From positions 372,512 to 436,511 of the forward strand of contig NZ_JAPFGD010000002.1 in assembly GCF_027257175.1 (NCBI RefSeq): DNA of 64,000 nt. Reading direction: 5' to 3'. The notes under the pieces are model-generated. The model was not told the origin of the DNA. It saw only the letters and a program-made list of their open reading frames with translations, and ran no database searches. The DNA comes from Castellaniella sp. S9 (GTDB lineage Bacteria; Pseudomonadota; Gammaproteobacteria; Burkholderiales; Burkholderiaceae_B). Of the stretch, positions 51,678 through 63,231 are shown one piece after another. How positions within the stretch are numbered: the stretch's first letter is position 1; each line of letters opens with the position of its first letter. A program made the position numbers and the translations under genes.

Positions 51678-52254
51678 ATCGCAAGCCATGGGCGGCGAGG
51701 CCGCCAGGCGTTTGCCGTTCTTCACCATCGGCCACTCGAACCGTGACCTCGAATCCTTTGTTGCGTTGCTGGACGAGGCCGGCGTCGAATGCGTCATCGA
51801 CATCCGGACCGTGCCGCGCTCGCGCGCCAATCCGCAGTTCAATCGGGACGCCTTGCCCGATGCGCTGGCCGCCCATCAGGTGTCGTACGAGCACCTGGCG
51901 GCCTTGGGCGGCCTGCGTGGCAAGTCGAAGTCCGTGTCCCCCGAGGTCAATGGCTTCTGGGAGAACGACAGCTTTCACAACTATGCCGACTACGCGCTGT
52001 CCGAGGCCTTCCGCGAGGGGCTGGACCAGTTGCTGGCGCGCGGACGCACCCTGCGTTGCGCCTTCATGTGCTCCGAGGCGGTCTGGTGGCGCTGCCATCG
52101 CCGCATCGTCGCCGACCACCTGCTGGCGCGAGGCGAGTCGGTCTTCCATATCATGGCACCGGGCCGCATCGAGCCCGCGCGCCTGACGCCGGGCGCAGTC
52201 CCCCGGCCTGAGGGCGGGGTGGTTTATCCGGGTGAATCCGGGCCCAGGCCTTGA
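51670..52254 (+). CDS. DUF488 family protein
   Basis: A 194-residue protein of the DUF488 family: FFTIGHSNRDLESFVALLDEAGVECVIDIRTVPRSRANPQFN, YEHLAALGG and CAFMCSEAVWWRCHRRIVADHL with the paired cysteine/histidine region. Function unknown in the family. Its ATG overlaps the end of the GntR relic by 8 nt, and its stop overlaps the first codon of an autotransporter relic. Confidence 0.85.
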   Translation: MPESQAMGGEAARRLPFFTIGHSNRDLESFVALLDEAGVECVIDIRTVPRSRANPQFNRDALPDALAAHQVSYEHLAALGGLRGKSKSVSPEVNGFWENDSFHNYADYALSEAFREGLDQLLARGRTLRCAFMCSEAVWWRCHRRIVADHLLARGESVFHIMAPGRIEPARLTPGAVPRPEGGVVYPGESGPRP

Positions 52255-52600
52255 AGGCCGGGAAGGGCGCCGTCGGGCCGGGTGACTGGGGATCGCTCGC
52301 GGACGACGGTAACGCCGCGCGGGTCGAGACCGATGTCGCCGGCCTGTTCCTCGGCGCAGACGCCAAGGTCGGTCACGGTTGGCGGCTTGGCGTGGTCCTG
52401 GGGCACACCGATGGGCGGGTTCGCGTGGACCAGCGCGCCTCGCGCTCGAGCGTCAAGAGCGACACGGGCGCCGTCTACGGCGGCCGCGGCTGGGATCTGG
52501 GCGCCGCGGGCCGCCTCAACTGGCTGGCCGGCGCAGCCTACACCCGCCATGCCGTCGACAGCCGGCGTGAACTGACGATCGGCGTGGCCGCCCTGGCCAA
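52251..52600 (+). pseudogene. Autotransporter beta-domain remnant
   Basis: About 115 codons resembling the first strands of an autotransporter translocator: GDWGSLADDGNAARVETDVAGLFLGADAKV, GWRLGVVLGHTDGRVRVDQRASRSSVKSDTGAVYGG, LNWLAGAAYTRHAVDSRREL. No passenger, no start codon, and the barrel stops after about five strands. Resemblance is strongest to Bordetella-type autotransporters (from memory). Non-functional. Confidence 0.7.
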
Positions 52601-52667
52601 TCTTCGACCCACAATCCCAAGTATTTATCGCACAAGGGGATTGTCGAATAAGTCACGCATTGTCCAT

Positions 52668-52698
52668 GGACTTGTCCACATCTTGCGTGGACAAGTCC
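52668..52698. repeat. Perfect 12-bp hairpin upstream of the mscS-family gene
   Basis: GGACTTGTCCAC (52668-52679) and GTGGACAAGTCC (52687-52698) with a 7-nt loop. An overlapping 10-bp palindrome GTCCATGGAC lies at 52662-52671, so alternative foldings or several GTCCA protein-binding half-sites are possible. No T run follows, so it is not a standard terminator. About 85 bp upstream of the channel gene start. Confidence 0.5.
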
Positions 52699-52783
52699 GG
52701 CGCGATGGCCGACGCCGCTAAAATAGCCCGCGTCTGCATGGCCGGCGCATCGATCCACGGCCGCTACTTCGAGGATGACAACC

Positions 52784-53629
52784 ATGGATGACCTGAACAA
52801 ATTCGTCGCCGCCTTGCCCGACCTGCACCACATGGCGGTCCAGGGCCTGATCACCCTGATCATTCTGGTGGTGGGCTGGACACTGTCCTCCCTGGCCGCG
52901 CACGGCGTGCGGCGCCTGGCCTCGCGCTCCACCCGCATCGACCCCACGGTGGTTCCGATCCTGCGCAGCGTCACGGTGTGGACCATCCGCACGGTGGTGC
53001 TGCTGGCGGTGCTGGCGCGCCTGGGCGTCCAGACCGCGAGCCTCATCGCCATGCTGGGCGCCGCCGGCCTGGCGGTCGGTCTGGCCCTGCAGGGTACGCT
53101 GCAGAACATCGCCGCGGGCATCATGCTGCTGATCCTGCGCCCGGTGCGCGCGGGCGAATATGTATCGATCGCGGGGCAGGGCGAGGGGACGGTGGACGAG
53201 GTCGGGCTGTTCATGACGCGGCTCATCCAGTTCGACGGGGTGCACCTGCTGTTGCCCAACAGTTCGGTCTGGGGCAATGCGGTGATCAACTACAGCCGCA
53301 ACGCCTCGCGGCGCCTGGACGTCGCCATCGGCGTGCGCTATGGAGACGATCTGGACCAGGCGATCGCCGCGCTGCGCGCGCTCGTGGAGGGACGCGACGA
53401 TGTGCTGCCGGATCCCGCGCCGAGGGTGATGGCCACGGAATACCGCGACAGCGCCGTGATGGTCAATATCCGGGTATGGACGCCCGCCGACAAGTACTGG
53501 GATTTGCGCTTCGACCTGTATCGCGAGGCGGCGCAGGCGCTGCAGCGCGCCGGCCTGAAGACGCCGATTCCCTTGCGCGAGGTGCGCGCGGTGCCCGCCG
53601 CGTCGGCTGCCGCCGCGGCGGAAGACTGA
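52784..53629 (+). CDS. mscS: Small-conductance mechanosensitive channel, MscS family
   Basis: A 281-residue inner-membrane channel. Three hydrophobic helices are followed by the Gly/Ala-rich pore helix MLGAAGLAVGLALQGTLQNIAAGIMLLILRPVRAGEYV and the beta domain VGLFMTRLIQFDGVHLLLPNS. It opens under membrane tension after hypo-osmotic shock. The start at 52784 is preferred because GAGG lies ten bases upstream; the ATG at 52775 sits on that ribosome site. Confidence 0.92.
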   Translation: MDDLNKFVAALPDLHHMAVQGLITLIILVVGWTLSSLAAHGVRRLASRSTRIDPTVVPILRSVTVWTIRTVVLLAVLARLGVQTASLIAMLGAAGLAVGLALQGTLQNIAAGIMLLILRPVRAGEYVSIAGQGEGTVDEVGLFMTRLIQFDGVHLLLPNSSVWGNAVINYSRNASRRLDVAIGVRYGDDLDQAIAALRALVEGRDDVLPDPAPRVMATEYRDSAVMVNIRVWTPADKYWDLRFDLYREAAQALQRAGLKTPIPLREVRAVPAASAAAAAED

Positions 53630-53634
53630 CGGGG

Positions 53635-54567
53635 CTATTCGACCATTCGATTCAAGCGTTCGGCATCCAGCGGCTTCTGGCCGTTCTCGACGCGCTGCCC
53701 CAAGTCTTCCATGGCCTTGCACAGGCGCGTGATCCGTTTTTCCTGGCTGGCGGCATGGTCGATGAGTTCGTGCAGGACCTGGATCAGCGGGTCGTCGTCG
53801 CCGCGATCGACCGCGTAGGCGGCGAATTCCGCGGCGCCCTGGGTGGGGCCTTGGGCAGTACGCGCTTCCGGGCGTCCGCGGTCGAGCAGGTCCTGCAGCG
53901 GCTTGGCCGTCCAGTCCGTCTGGCAGGGCAGGGGCGCGGCGCCTTCGTCCGTGGGCGGTACGGACCCGGCCGCCTGAGCCGGCGCCTGCGCGGGTGCCCC
54001 GGCTGGCGCGGGAGCCTCGGCCGAACCCGGTTCCTCGCTTGCATGCGCGTCGTCCTTGAGGATGACGCGCGCCGGGTTGCCCACCGCCGTTGCGCCTGGC
54101 GGCACGGGTTTGATCACCACGGCGTTCGAGCCGACGCGGGCGTGCGCGCCGACCGTGAAGCCGCCCAGGATCTGGGCGCCCGCGCCGACCACCACGCCCT
54201 CCTCGAGGGTGGGGTGGCGCTTTTCGCCCTTGTACAGGCGGGTGCCGCCCAGGGTGACGCCCTGGTAGATGGTGCAGTCGTCGCCCACGACGGCGGTCTC
54301 GCCGATGACGACGCCGAATCCGTGGTCGATGAAGACCCGCCGGCCGATCTGCGCGCCGGGGTGGATTTCGATGCCGGTGAGGATGCGGCCCAGGTGCGAG
54401 ACGAACCGCCCCGCCCACAGCCAGCCGCGGCGCCACAATCCGTGGGCCAGCCGGTGCACCAGGATGGCGTGCAGCCCCGGATAACAGGTGAGGATCTCGA
54501 GGCGGCTGCGTGCCGCCGGGTCGCGCTGGTGTATGCAGTCGATGTCTTCGCGTAGCTGTTTGAACAT
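53635..54567 (-). CDS. cysE: Serine O-acetyltransferase with long C-terminal extension
   Basis: A 310-residue protein. The first ~175 residues are a left-handed beta-helix serine acetyltransferase ([56 protein letters not shown]), making O-acetylserine for cysteine synthesis. The remaining ~130 residues are an Ala/Pro-rich linker and a predicted helical tail ([31 protein letters not shown]) not found in the core family. ATG 54573, overlapping the trmJ stop, is an alternative start. Confidence 0.9.
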   Translation of the reverse strand: MFKQLREDIDCIHQRDPAARSRLEILTCYPGLHAILVHRLAHGLWRRGWLWAGRFVSHLGRILTGIEIHPGAQIGRRVFIDHGFGVVIGETAVVGDDCTIYQGVTLGGTRLYKGEKRHPTLEEGVVVGAGAQILGGFTVGAHARVGSNAVVIKPVPPGATAVGNPARVILKDDAHASEEPGSAEAPAPAGAPAQAPAQAAGSVPPTDEGAAPLPCQTDWTAKPLQDLLDRGRPEARTAQGPTQGAAEFAAYAVDRGDDDPLIQVLHELIDHAASQEKRITRLCKAMEDLGQRVENGQKPLDAERLNRMVE

Positions 54568-54569
54568 GA

Positions 54570-55418
54570 TCATTCCACGTGTGGCAGCCCCGTGTCGCCC
54601 GGGCCGCCGCGGGCGGCGCGTGCGGTCTTGACCATGGCGGTGCACATGCCGCGCAGCATGTCGACCTCGTCGGTGCTGGGGCGGGCGCGGGTCAGGAGCT
54701 GGCGCATGCGGGGCAGGAGCTTCTTGGGGTGCAAGGGATCGAGAAAGCCGACCTCGACCAGGGCCTGCTCGAGATGCGCGAGCATCGCCTGCAGGCGCGC
54801 GCTGCTGGCCGGATCGGCGCCGGGGTCGTGCCGGGCGTGCGTGTCGGGCAGCCGGGCATCGCCGGACAGGGGCAGCAGGGCATAGCGCAGTTCCCAGGCC
54901 GCGAGCTGCAGGGCCTGCGAGACGTTGAGCGAGCTGTATGCCGGGTTGGCGGGGATGTGGCAGACATTCTGGCACAGGGTGATGTCCTCGTTGGACAATC
55001 CCGAGCGCTCGGTGCCCAGCACCACCGCCACGCCGGTGAGGTCGCTGGCGGCGAGGTGCCGCGCCGCCAGGACGGCCGCCTCGCGGATGTCGCAGGGCGG
55101 TGGCCCCAGCGCGCGTGCGCGCGCCGTCAGCGCAAAGGCCAGGGTCGTCGGCCCCAGCGCCTCGGCGAGACTGGCCCGGATCTGCGCGTGCCGCAGGACA
55201 TCGCCCGCGCCGCTGGCGAGCGCGATCGCCTCGGGGTGTGCCAGGACATCGGGCAGCGCGGGGTCGACCAGCGTCAGGTCGCCGAAGCCCATGGTCTTGA
55301 TCGCCCGCGCCGCCGAGCCCACGTTGCCGGGGTGGCTGGGACTCACCATGATGAACCGCACGCGTCCGAATGGACCGGCCGTGGCGGCCGCGTTTTCAGG
55401 GGGTTCTTGTGGAGTCAT
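54570..55418 (-). CDS. trmJ: tRNA (cytidine/uridine-2'-O-)-methyltransferase TrmJ
   Basis: A 282-residue SPOUT methyltransferase modifying position 32 of tRNAs. Motifs: [48 protein letters not shown] and [26 protein letters not shown] (knot). It is the first gene of a leftward pair with cysE and divergent from suhB. Confidence 0.93.
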   Translation of the reverse strand: MTPQEPPENAAATAGPFGRVRFIMVSPSHPGNVGSAARAIKTMGFGDLTLVDPALPDVLAHPEAIALASGAGDVLRHAQIRASLAEALGPTTLAFALTARARALGPPPCDIREAAVLAARHLAASDLTGVAVVLGTERSGLSNEDITLCQNVCHIPANPAYSSLNVSQALQLAAWELRYALLPLSGDARLPDTHARHDPGADPASSARLQAMLAHLEQALVEVGFLDPLHPKKLLPRMRQLLTRARPSTDEVDMLRGMCTAMVKTARAARGGPGDTGLPHVE

Positions 55419-55515
55419 TTAAAATAGAGGACTTTCCATGCCCTAGCCGGTGTTGTCGTTGCAAACAGCCGGTGTGGCCTGTACGCTTGGCAAAGCAGTT
55501 TTTCTCTGGAATTCT

Positions 55516-56295
55516 ATGCATCCGATGCTCAATACCGCCATCAAGGCGGCCCGCCGCGCAGGCACAATCATCAACCGCGCGAGCCTGGATCTCGAACGCC
55601 TGAACGTGGCGCGCAAGGGGCCCAAGGATTATGTCACGGAAGTCGACCGTGCCGCAGAGGAAGCCATCATCGACATTTTACGCACGGCCTATCCGGACCA
55701 CGCCATCCTGGCCGAGGAAACGGGCGAACATGGCGCCGCTGGAGGCGTCCCGCCGGACTTCCAGTGGATCATCGATCCGCTGGACGGCACCACGAATTTC
55801 ATCCACGGCTTTCCGAACTACGCCGTGTCGATCGCGCTGCTGCATCGCGGGCAGCCCGCCCATGCGGTGATCTATGACCCCTCGCGCAACGAGATGTTCA
55901 CCGCCAGCCGCGGCAGCGGGGCCTTCCTGAACGACCGGCGCGTGCGGGTCTCGGGCTGCACGCGCTACCATGACGCCCTGCTGGCCTCGCATGTGCCGAA
56001 ATCCACCGCCTTGCCGGCGGATTCGCCCTTCTCGCCGATGCTGGCCGATTGCGCCGCGGCGCGGCGCACGGGCTCGGTGGTGCTGGATCTCGCCTACGTC
56101 GCCTGCGGGCGCCTGGACGGTTTCTGCGGCGTGCGCCTCAAGCCCTGGGACATGGCCGCCGGCGGCCTGATGGTGCTCGAGGCCGGCGGCCTGCTGTCGG
56201 ACTTCGAGGGCGAGCAGGGCTGGATGGCCAGCGGCAACCTGCTGACGGCCACCCCGAAGGTATTCCCGCAGATGATCGGCTACCTGAGCGCCTGA
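55516..56295 (+). CDS. suhB: Inositol-1-monophosphatase / SuhB
   Basis: A 259-residue metal-dependent phosphatase. [35 protein letters not shown] and the C-terminal [19 protein letters not shown] give the metal and phosphate ligands. In enterobacteria SuhB also joins rRNA antitermination complexes. ATG 55516 has TGGA upstream; 10 bp separate it from the next gene. Confidence 0.93.
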   Translation: MHPMLNTAIKAARRAGTIINRASLDLERLNVARKGPKDYVTEVDRAAEEAIIDILRTAYPDHAILAEETGEHGAAGGVPPDFQWIIDPLDGTTNFIHGFPNYAVSIALLHRGQPAHAVIYDPSRNEMFTASRGSGAFLNDRRVRVSGCTRYHDALLASHVPKSTALPADSPFSPMLADCAAARRTGSVVLDLAYVACGRLDGFCGVRLKPWDMAAGGLMVLEAGGLLSDFEGEQGWMASGNLLTATPKVFPQMIGYLSA

Positions 56296-56305
56296 GGACC
56301 GATCG

Positions 56306-57898
56306 ATGGAATGGATGCTGGACCCTTCCGCATGGGTCGGCCTGCTCACCCTGATCGTCCTCGAGATCGTCCTCGGGATCGACAACCTCGTCTTCATCGC
56401 CATCCTGGTCGACAAGCTGCCGCCCAAGCAGCGCGACCGCGCGCGGGTGCTGGGCCTGGGCCTCGCGCTGGCCATGCGCCTGCTGCTGCTCACCCTCATG
56501 TCGTGGTTGATCAAGCTCACCGCGCCTATCGTGTCGTTCGGCGAGTTTGCCTTCTCGGGCCGCGACCTGATCCTCATCGGCGGGGGGCTGTTCCTCCTCA
56601 CCAAGGGCACCTTCGAGCTGCATGACCGCGTCGAGGGGCGCACGGCGCATGCCTCGGGCTCGCGCCTGCATGCCGGCTTCTGGGTGATCGTCACGCAGAT
56701 CGTGATTCTGGACGCGGTGTTCTCGATCGATTCCGTCATCACCGCGGTTGGCATGGTCGACCATCTGCCCGTCATGATGATCGCGGTGATCGTCGCGATG
56801 GCCATCATGCTGGTGGCCTCCAAGCCGCTCACGCAGTTCGTCAATGCCCACCAGACAGTGGTCATCCTGTGCCTGGGCTTTCTGCTGATGATCGGTTTCT
56901 CGCTGCTGGCCGAAGGCTTCAGCTTTGCCGTGCCCAAGGGCTACCTGTACGCGGCCATCGCCTTCTCGGTCATCGTCGAATCCCTGAACCAGCTGGCGCG
57001 CCGCAATATGCGCCGCGTCGAATCGCGCCGGCCCATGCGCGAACGCACCGCCGAGGCGGTGCTGATGCTGCTCGGACGCCGCCCCATGGTGGGCCCAGGC
57101 CTCGATACCGATCCGGGCATGGCGGCCGATGCGACGCCCATCGAGGCCTTCGGCGACGAGGAGCGCAACATGGTCAGCGGGGTGCTGACCCTCAGCGACC
57201 GCAACGTGCATTCGGTGATGACGCCGCGCACGGACGTGTCGTGGATCAACCTCGAGGCCGATCCAGCCGAGCTGCGCGAGCAGATCACCCGCGAGCCCCA
57301 CAGTTTCTTTCCGGTGTGCCGCGGCACCCTGGACGAGGTCGTGGGGATCGGCCGCGCCAAGGAGCTGATCACCGATCTGTTGATCCACGGCACCATTCGC
57401 GAGACCCGCCTGCGCGAACCCATCATCGTGCACGAGTCGATCGAGATCCTGCAGCTCATGGATACGCTCAAGCGCTCCCGCGGCCTGCTGGTGCTGGTGG
57501 CCGATGAATTCGGCTCCATCGTCGGGGTGGTCACGCCCATCGACATCTTCGAGGCGATCGCCGGCGAATTCCCCGACGAGGACGAGGCGCCCGACATCAT
57601 CGACCAGGGCAACGGACGCTGGCGCGTCGACGGCGCGGCCGACCTGCATCACCTCGAGCAGGTCATGCACACCGACGGCCTGGTCGACGAGGACGAGGAA
57701 TACGCCACGATTGCCGGCTATCTGCTCGAGCGCTTCGGGCGGCTGCCGGCGGTGGGCGATTCCTGCGATCTCGTGCAGGGGGAATGGCCCGCATTCCGCT
57801 TTACCGTGCTCGAGATGGATGGGCGGCGCATCGCCACGGTCCAGATCGAGCGGATCCACCTGCCCGACCCGGATGCCGAGGCCGAGTCCTCCGACTAG
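56306..57898 (+). CDS. TerC-type membrane protein with CBS pair and CorC_HlyC domain
   Basis: A 530-residue YoaE-like protein. Residues 1-245 are a TerC membrane domain ([39 protein letters not shown]) with conserved acidic residues in helices. A CBS domain pair (about 305-425, [13 protein letters not shown] ... [28 protein letters not shown]) and a C-terminal transporter-associated CorC domain follow. Likely metal-ion efflux or regulation; substrate unproven. Confidence 0.9.
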   Translation: MEWMLDPSAWVGLLTLIVLEIVLGIDNLVFIAILVDKLPPKQRDRARVLGLGLALAMRLLLLTLMSWLIKLTAPIVSFGEFAFSGRDLILIGGGLFLLTKGTFELHDRVEGRTAHASGSRLHAGFWVIVTQIVILDAVFSIDSVITAVGMVDHLPVMMIAVIVAMAIMLVASKPLTQFVNAHQTVVILCLGFLLMIGFSLLAEGFSFAVPKGYLYAAIAFSVIVESLNQLARRNMRRVESRRPMRERTAEAVLMLLGRRPMVGPGLDTDPGMAADATPIEAFGDEERNMVSGVLTLSDRNVHSVMTPRTDVSWINLEADPAELREQITREPHSFFPVCRGTLDEVVGIGRAKELITDLLIHGTIRETRLREPIIVHESIEILQLMDTLKRSRGLLVLVADEFGSIVGVVTPIDIFEAIAGEFPDEDEAPDIIDQGNGRWRVDGAADLHHLEQVMHTDGLVDEDEEYATIAGYLLERFGRLPAVGDSCDLVQGEWPAFRFTVLEMDGRRIATVQIERIHLPDPDAEAESSD

Positions 57899-57934
57899 GC
57901 CGACCGGCACAATACAGCACAGCGGAAAGGACGC

Positions 57935-58789
57935 ATGAACGATAGCGCGTGGTTTTTGTTGCAGGCCCTGTTTCTGGGCCTCGTCGAAGGTTTTACCGAA
58001 TTCATTCCGGTCTCCAGCACCGCCCACCTGCTGCTGGTGGGCGACTGGATCGGTTTTTCATCGGGCAACGACAAGGTGTTCGAGGTCGTCATCCAGCTCG
58101 GCTCCATCCTGGCGGTGATGTGGGTGTTTCGCGCGCGCATCCTGCAGATGCTGGGCGGCTTCTTCGCCGGCGATCCGCAAGAGCGCCGCTTTGTGTGGAA
58201 CCTGGCGATCGCGTTCATGCCGGCCGCCGTGATCGGCGCCCTGGGGATCCGCTACGTCAAGGCGCTGTTCCATCATCCGGGCGTATTCGCCATCACCCTG
58301 GCGCTGGGCGGGCTCATCATGTTGTGGGTCGAGCGCAAGCCCCGCTATGCCAAGCGGCCCGACGACCCGTCCGAGACCGAGGTGTCGCAGCACGCCAGCG
58401 CGCATACGCTCGAGCAGATCAGCTGGAAGCAGGCACTGGCCGTGGGGTGCGCGCAGGTCCTGGCGATGGTGCCGGGCACGTCGCGGTCGGGGGCGACCAT
58501 CATCGGCGGCATGCTGGCCGGGATCGATCGGCGCACGGCCACGGAATTTTCGTTCTTCCTCGCCATGCCGACGATGCTGGCCGCCTCGGTGTACGACCTG
58601 TACCGGCATGGTGCGGCCCTCGACGAGTCGCAGATGCTGGCGATCGTGGTGGGCTTTGTCGCGGCATTTCTCAGCGCCCTGGTGCTGGTGCGGGCCGTGC
58701 TGGCGTTCGTCGCGCGGCGCACGTACCGGCCCTTCGCCTGGTACCGCATCGGCCTGGCGGTGGTCGTGGCCTGCTGGGTGCTGCTCTAG
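57935..58789 (+). CDS. uppP: Undecaprenyl-diphosphatase UppP/BacA
   Basis: A 284-residue membrane enzyme recycling undecaprenyl pyrophosphate for peptidoglycan and other envelope polymers. The catalytic blocks LGLVEGFTEFIPVSSTAHLLLVGDW and MVPGTSRSGATIIGGMLAGIDRRTATEFSFFLAMP are intact. Its 3' end overlaps the convergent lpxH by 4 bp. Confidence 0.95.
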   Translation: MNDSAWFLLQALFLGLVEGFTEFIPVSSTAHLLLVGDWIGFSSGNDKVFEVVIQLGSILAVMWVFRARILQMLGGFFAGDPQERRFVWNLAIAFMPAAVIGALGIRYVKALFHHPGVFAITLALGGLIMLWVERKPRYAKRPDDPSETEVSQHASAHTLEQISWKQALAVGCAQVLAMVPGTSRSGATIIGGMLAGIDRRTATEFSFFLAMPTMLAASVYDLYRHGAALDESQMLAIVVGFVAAFLSALVLVRAVLAFVARRTYRPFAWYRIGLAVVVACWVLL

Positions 58790-59610
58790 CGTCCGGGCGT
58801 ATCGCCGCCGCCCAGGGGCTCGTCCAGCATGAGGCGCGGGCCGCCGGCATCCAGCACCAGCCAGCCGCCGCGCCCGGGCGGCTGGTCGTAGTCCCAGTCC
58901 GGCAGGACGAAACGCCGGCAGGCGCGTCCGCCGGCATCCAGCGCGTGCACCGCAGGCCGGTGGGTATGGCCGTGGACCAGCACATCCGATCCCGAGGCCG
59001 CCAGCGCATCCGCGACGGCTCGTGGATTGACGTCCATGATCCGCATGGACTTGCCGCGCCGCGCCCGGCGGCTGCGGGCGCGGGCCCAGGCGGCGATGCG
59101 CCGCCGCAGGGCCAGCGGCAGCGCGAGGAAGGCCCGCTGCACCCACGGCGCGCGCACCAGGCGCCGCAGGCGCTGGTAGCCGGTGTCGTCGGTGCAGTAT
59201 TGGTCGCCGTGGGCCAGCAGCAGTGTGCCCGCGGCCGTGGTCAGCAAAATTTCATCGTCCAGCAGGCGCGCGCCCAGGCTGCGGGCGAGCGCCGCGCCCA
59301 TCAGGAAGTCGCGGTTGCCGTGTCCCAGCCACAGCGGGATGTCGTGCGCGGTGTCGCGCAGGGCCGTGAGGGCCCTGGCCAGCCAGGCCGGCGGATCCCG
59401 CAGGGCGTGGTCGTCGCCGATCCAGGCCTCGAAGATGTCGCCGCACAGGACGAGGGCGTCGGCCTCGCGACGCGCCCGTTCGAGGAAGCGGAAGAATGCC
59501 GCCGCCGTGCCGGGATTATGTTCGCCCAGGTGGATGTCCGAGGCGATCCAGACCGTGCCCGGCAGCGCGAGCTCACTCAACCAGGGTGGCGCTTTCGATG
59601 ACGACGTCAT
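58786..59610 (-). CDS. lpxH: UDP-2,3-diacylglucosamine diphosphatase LpxH
   Basis: Up to 274 residues; calcineurin-like phosphoesterase of lipid A synthesis. Metal-site motifs: [47 protein letters not shown] and [15 protein letters not shown] 59610 overlaps the upstream cyclophilin gene by 38 bp; a TTG at 59580 ([17 protein letters not shown]) gives a length nearer the family norm. Start unresolved, function clear. Confidence 0.9.
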   Translation of the reverse strand: MTSSSKAPPWLSELALPGTVWIASDIHLGEHNPGTAAAFFRFLERARREADALVLCGDIFEAWIGDDHALRDPPAWLARALTALRDTAHDIPLWLGHGNRDFLMGAALARSLGARLLDDEILLTTAAGTLLLAHGDQYCTDDTGYQRLRRLVRAPWVQRAFLALPLALRRRIAAWARARSRRARRGKSMRIMDVNPRAVADALAASGSDVLVHGHTHRPAVHALDAGGRACRRFVLPDWDYDQPPGRGGWLVLDAGGPRLMLDEPLGGGDTPGR

Positions 59611-60214
59611 CGACGGGGACGTCCTGGTGGAAGCCCTTGTTGCCGGTCTTGACCTGCTTGATCGCATCGACCACCTCGGTGCCCTCGACCACCTTGCCGA
59701 ACACGGCATAGCCCCAGCCGTTGGAAGTGGGCGCGGTGAAGTTCAGGAAATCGTTGTCGGCGACGTTGATGAAGAATTGCGCGGTCGCCGAGTGAGGGTC
59801 GGCGGTGCGGGCCATGGCCAGCGTGTAGCGGTCGTTCTTCAGGCCGTTGTTGGCCTCGTTTTCGATGGGCGCGTGGGTTTGTTTCTGCTTCATTCCGGCT
59901 TCGAAGCCGCCGCCCTGGACCATGAAGTTGTTGATGACGCGATGGAATATCGTACCGTCATAAAAGCCTTCCTTGACGTAGGTGAGGAAATTTTCCACGG
60001 TCTTGGGGGCTTTTTCGGCGTCGAGCTCGATCAGCAGGTCGCCCTTGTTGGTGTGCAGTTTGACTTGGGGGTGGTTGCTCATGGACTTGCCTTGGTCATG
60101 GGTGGTGGGGCCTTGTGCGACGGCCGCCGCGCCCGGTATCAGGGCGACGGCGCAGGCCAGGCACAGAACGCGTATCCAGGAGGACAGGATACGCAGGAAT
60201 GAGAGATGGGACAT
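59573..60214 (-). CDS. Cyclophilin-type peptidyl-prolyl isomerase, probably exported
   Basis: 213 residues from ATG 60214. The first 35 ([23 protein letters not shown]..., ending AVAQG) form a plausible signal peptide, preceded by GGAG. The catalytic domain has [19 protein letters not shown] and [25 protein letters not shown] second start at 60082 ([14 protein letters not shown]) with AAGG upstream would give a 169-residue cytoplasmic PpiB-like form. Either or both may be used. Confidence 0.87.
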   Translation of the reverse strand: MSHLSFLRILSSWIRVLCLACAVALIPGAAAVAQGPTTHDQGKSMSNHPQVKLHTNKGDLLIELDAEKAPKTVENFLTYVKEGFYDGTIFHRVINNFMVQGGGFEAGMKQKQTHAPIENEANNGLKNDRYTLAMARTADPHSATAQFFINVADNDFLNFTAPTSNGWGYAVFGKVVEGTEVVDAIKQVKTGNKGFHQDVPVDDVVIESATLVE

Positions 60215-60242
60215 CGGGGCAGGTCTCCGGGGCATGGGACCG

Positions 60243-60938
60243 CTATTGTGCCGCATGGGCGGGGTCCGGGTCGACCGGGCGCTGTGCCGGCCTTGCGGGT
60301 TTGCCGCGCAACACGCGGGCCCGATCGAACGCCTGCTGGGCCAGGCGCGTGTCGACGTGGCCGAGGTTCTCCAGGGCCGGCACGAAGGCGGGATCGATCG
60401 TCAGAGCGGTCTGCAGCGCCTCGCGGGCGCGCTCGAGCTGGCCCATGCGGGCGTACTCGATGGCCAGTGCGTTCCAGGGTTCCGGCAGCTCCGGGAAATC
60501 GATGGTCATTTCGCGCCAGATCCTGGTGGCCTCGTCGTGGCGGCCCAGTTGGGCCAATGCGCGCCCATGCAGGTAGGCCAATTGGACGTCGGTGCCCAGG
60601 CTGCCGGCCTCCTCGCGCTGGGCCTGGCGTTTCTGGATCAGGTCCAGCGCGGCCTCGGCCCGCCCCTCGTCCAGCATGGCCGTGATGTGGCTGGTGATCT
60701 GCGAGGGCGTCAGGGGGATCGCGGTGTTGACGCCGGGGGTGGCGGCCTCGAGCAGGTCGGCGAAGGCGCGCCAGCCTCGCTCGGGCGGCGGAGGGTTGGT
60801 GAACTGGCCGGTTTGCGGATCGTACACCGGGTCCGCCAAAAGCCTGCCGTCCGCGTTAAGATGGTCAGCTGGGCTTTGGGCGGACGCCGCCGCCATGCAG
60901 GCGCACAGGACCAGTGCGGGGAAAGAATATCGAATCAC
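60243..60938 (-). CDS. Exported tetratricopeptide-repeat protein
   Basis: A 231-residue protein with a signal peptide ([21 protein letters not shown]) and TPR units around residues 85-200 ([65 protein letters not shown]). Probably periplasmic; function unknown. Promoter-proximal to the cyclophilin and lpxH genes, consistent with a small leftward operon. Confidence 0.85.
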   Translation of the reverse strand: MIRYSFPALVLCACMAAASAQSPADHLNADGRLLADPVYDPQTGQFTNPPPPERGWRAFADLLEAATPGVNTAIPLTPSQITSHITAMLDEGRAEAALDLIQKRQAQREEAGSLGTDVQLAYLHGRALAQLGRHDEATRIWREMTIDFPELPEPWNALAIEYARMGQLERAREALQTALTIDPAFVPALENLGHVDTRLAQQAFDRARVLRGKPARPAQRPVDPDPAHAAQ

Positions 60939-61103
60939 GGCTGAGGGACGCCTATGTCTGGGGCTGAGGAAAATCGTCGGGGGAAGGTATACTTGTCAGC
61001 TCATTTTAGCCTTGCCGTGCGCGGGATGCCTGTGGCGGGCACGGCCTGCGCCACGCCTTGCAACCGCCGTCCCGCCGCCTTCCGCGCTCCTGCCTGACCG
61101 ATC

Positions 61104-62546
<1,443 letters not shown>

Positions 62547-62549
62547 GCG

Positions 62550-63203
62550 ATGGACACCCTTGAACGCCGTGTCGCCCAACGGAACCGCCCCGCCTATTGG
62601 GATCGCGCCTGCGAACACCTGATGCGGCGCGACCGCATCCTGCGCAAGCTCATCCCCGCCTTTGGCGACGAGTCGATCGCCCCGCGCCGCAGCCCCTTCG
62701 CGACGCTGGCGCGCATCGTGATCGGGCAGCAGATCTCGCCGGCCCTGGGGCGCGACCTGTGGGGCCGCCTGGTGCGGGATTGCGGCGCCGATCCGTCGCC
62801 GGCCTGCATCGCCGCCTTCGACGAGGCCTCATTGCACGCCATGGGCCTGTCGCGCCGCAAGGCGCAGTACTTGCTGGATCTGGCCGGCTATTTCCAGGCC
62901 GACGGCGGCGAGGCCGACTGCTGGGACGGCATGGACGATGCGGCGGTGATCGCCGAACTGTGCACCATTCGCGGGGTCGGGCGCTGGTCGGCCGAGATGT
63001 TCCTGATCTTCAACCTGGGCCGTCCCGATGTGCTGCCGCTGGACGACACGGCGCTGCTCAAGGCGATTTCCCGGCATTATTTCAGCGGCGAGCCCGTCTC
63101 GCGCTTCGAGGCGCGAGAGGTCGCGCAGGCCTGGGCGCCGTGGCGCACCGTCGCCAGCTGGTATTTGTGGCGTAGCATGGAAGCCGCCGCCATCGAATAC
63201 TGA
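62550..63203 (+). CDS. alkA: DNA-3-methyladenine glycosylase II (AlkA-like HhH-GPD)
   Basis: A 217-residue base-excision glycosylase lacking the N-terminal domain of E. coli AlkA. The helix-hairpin-helix GPD motif is [30 protein letters not shown], with the final aspartate catalytic, and [12 protein letters not shown] precedes it. It starts 3 bp after cysS. Confidence 0.9.
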   Translation: MDTLERRVAQRNRPAYWDRACEHLMRRDRILRKLIPAFGDESIAPRRSPFATLARIVIGQQISPALGRDLWGRLVRDCGADPSPACIAAFDEASLHAMGLSRRKAQYLLDLAGYFQADGGEADCWDGMDDAAVIAELCTIRGVGRWSAEMFLIFNLGRPDVLPLDDTALLKAISRHYFSGEPVSRFEAREVAQAWAPWRTVASWYLWRSMEAAAIEY

Positions 63204-63231
63204 ATTGCATTCCCCTGGAAAAACAGTCCTC

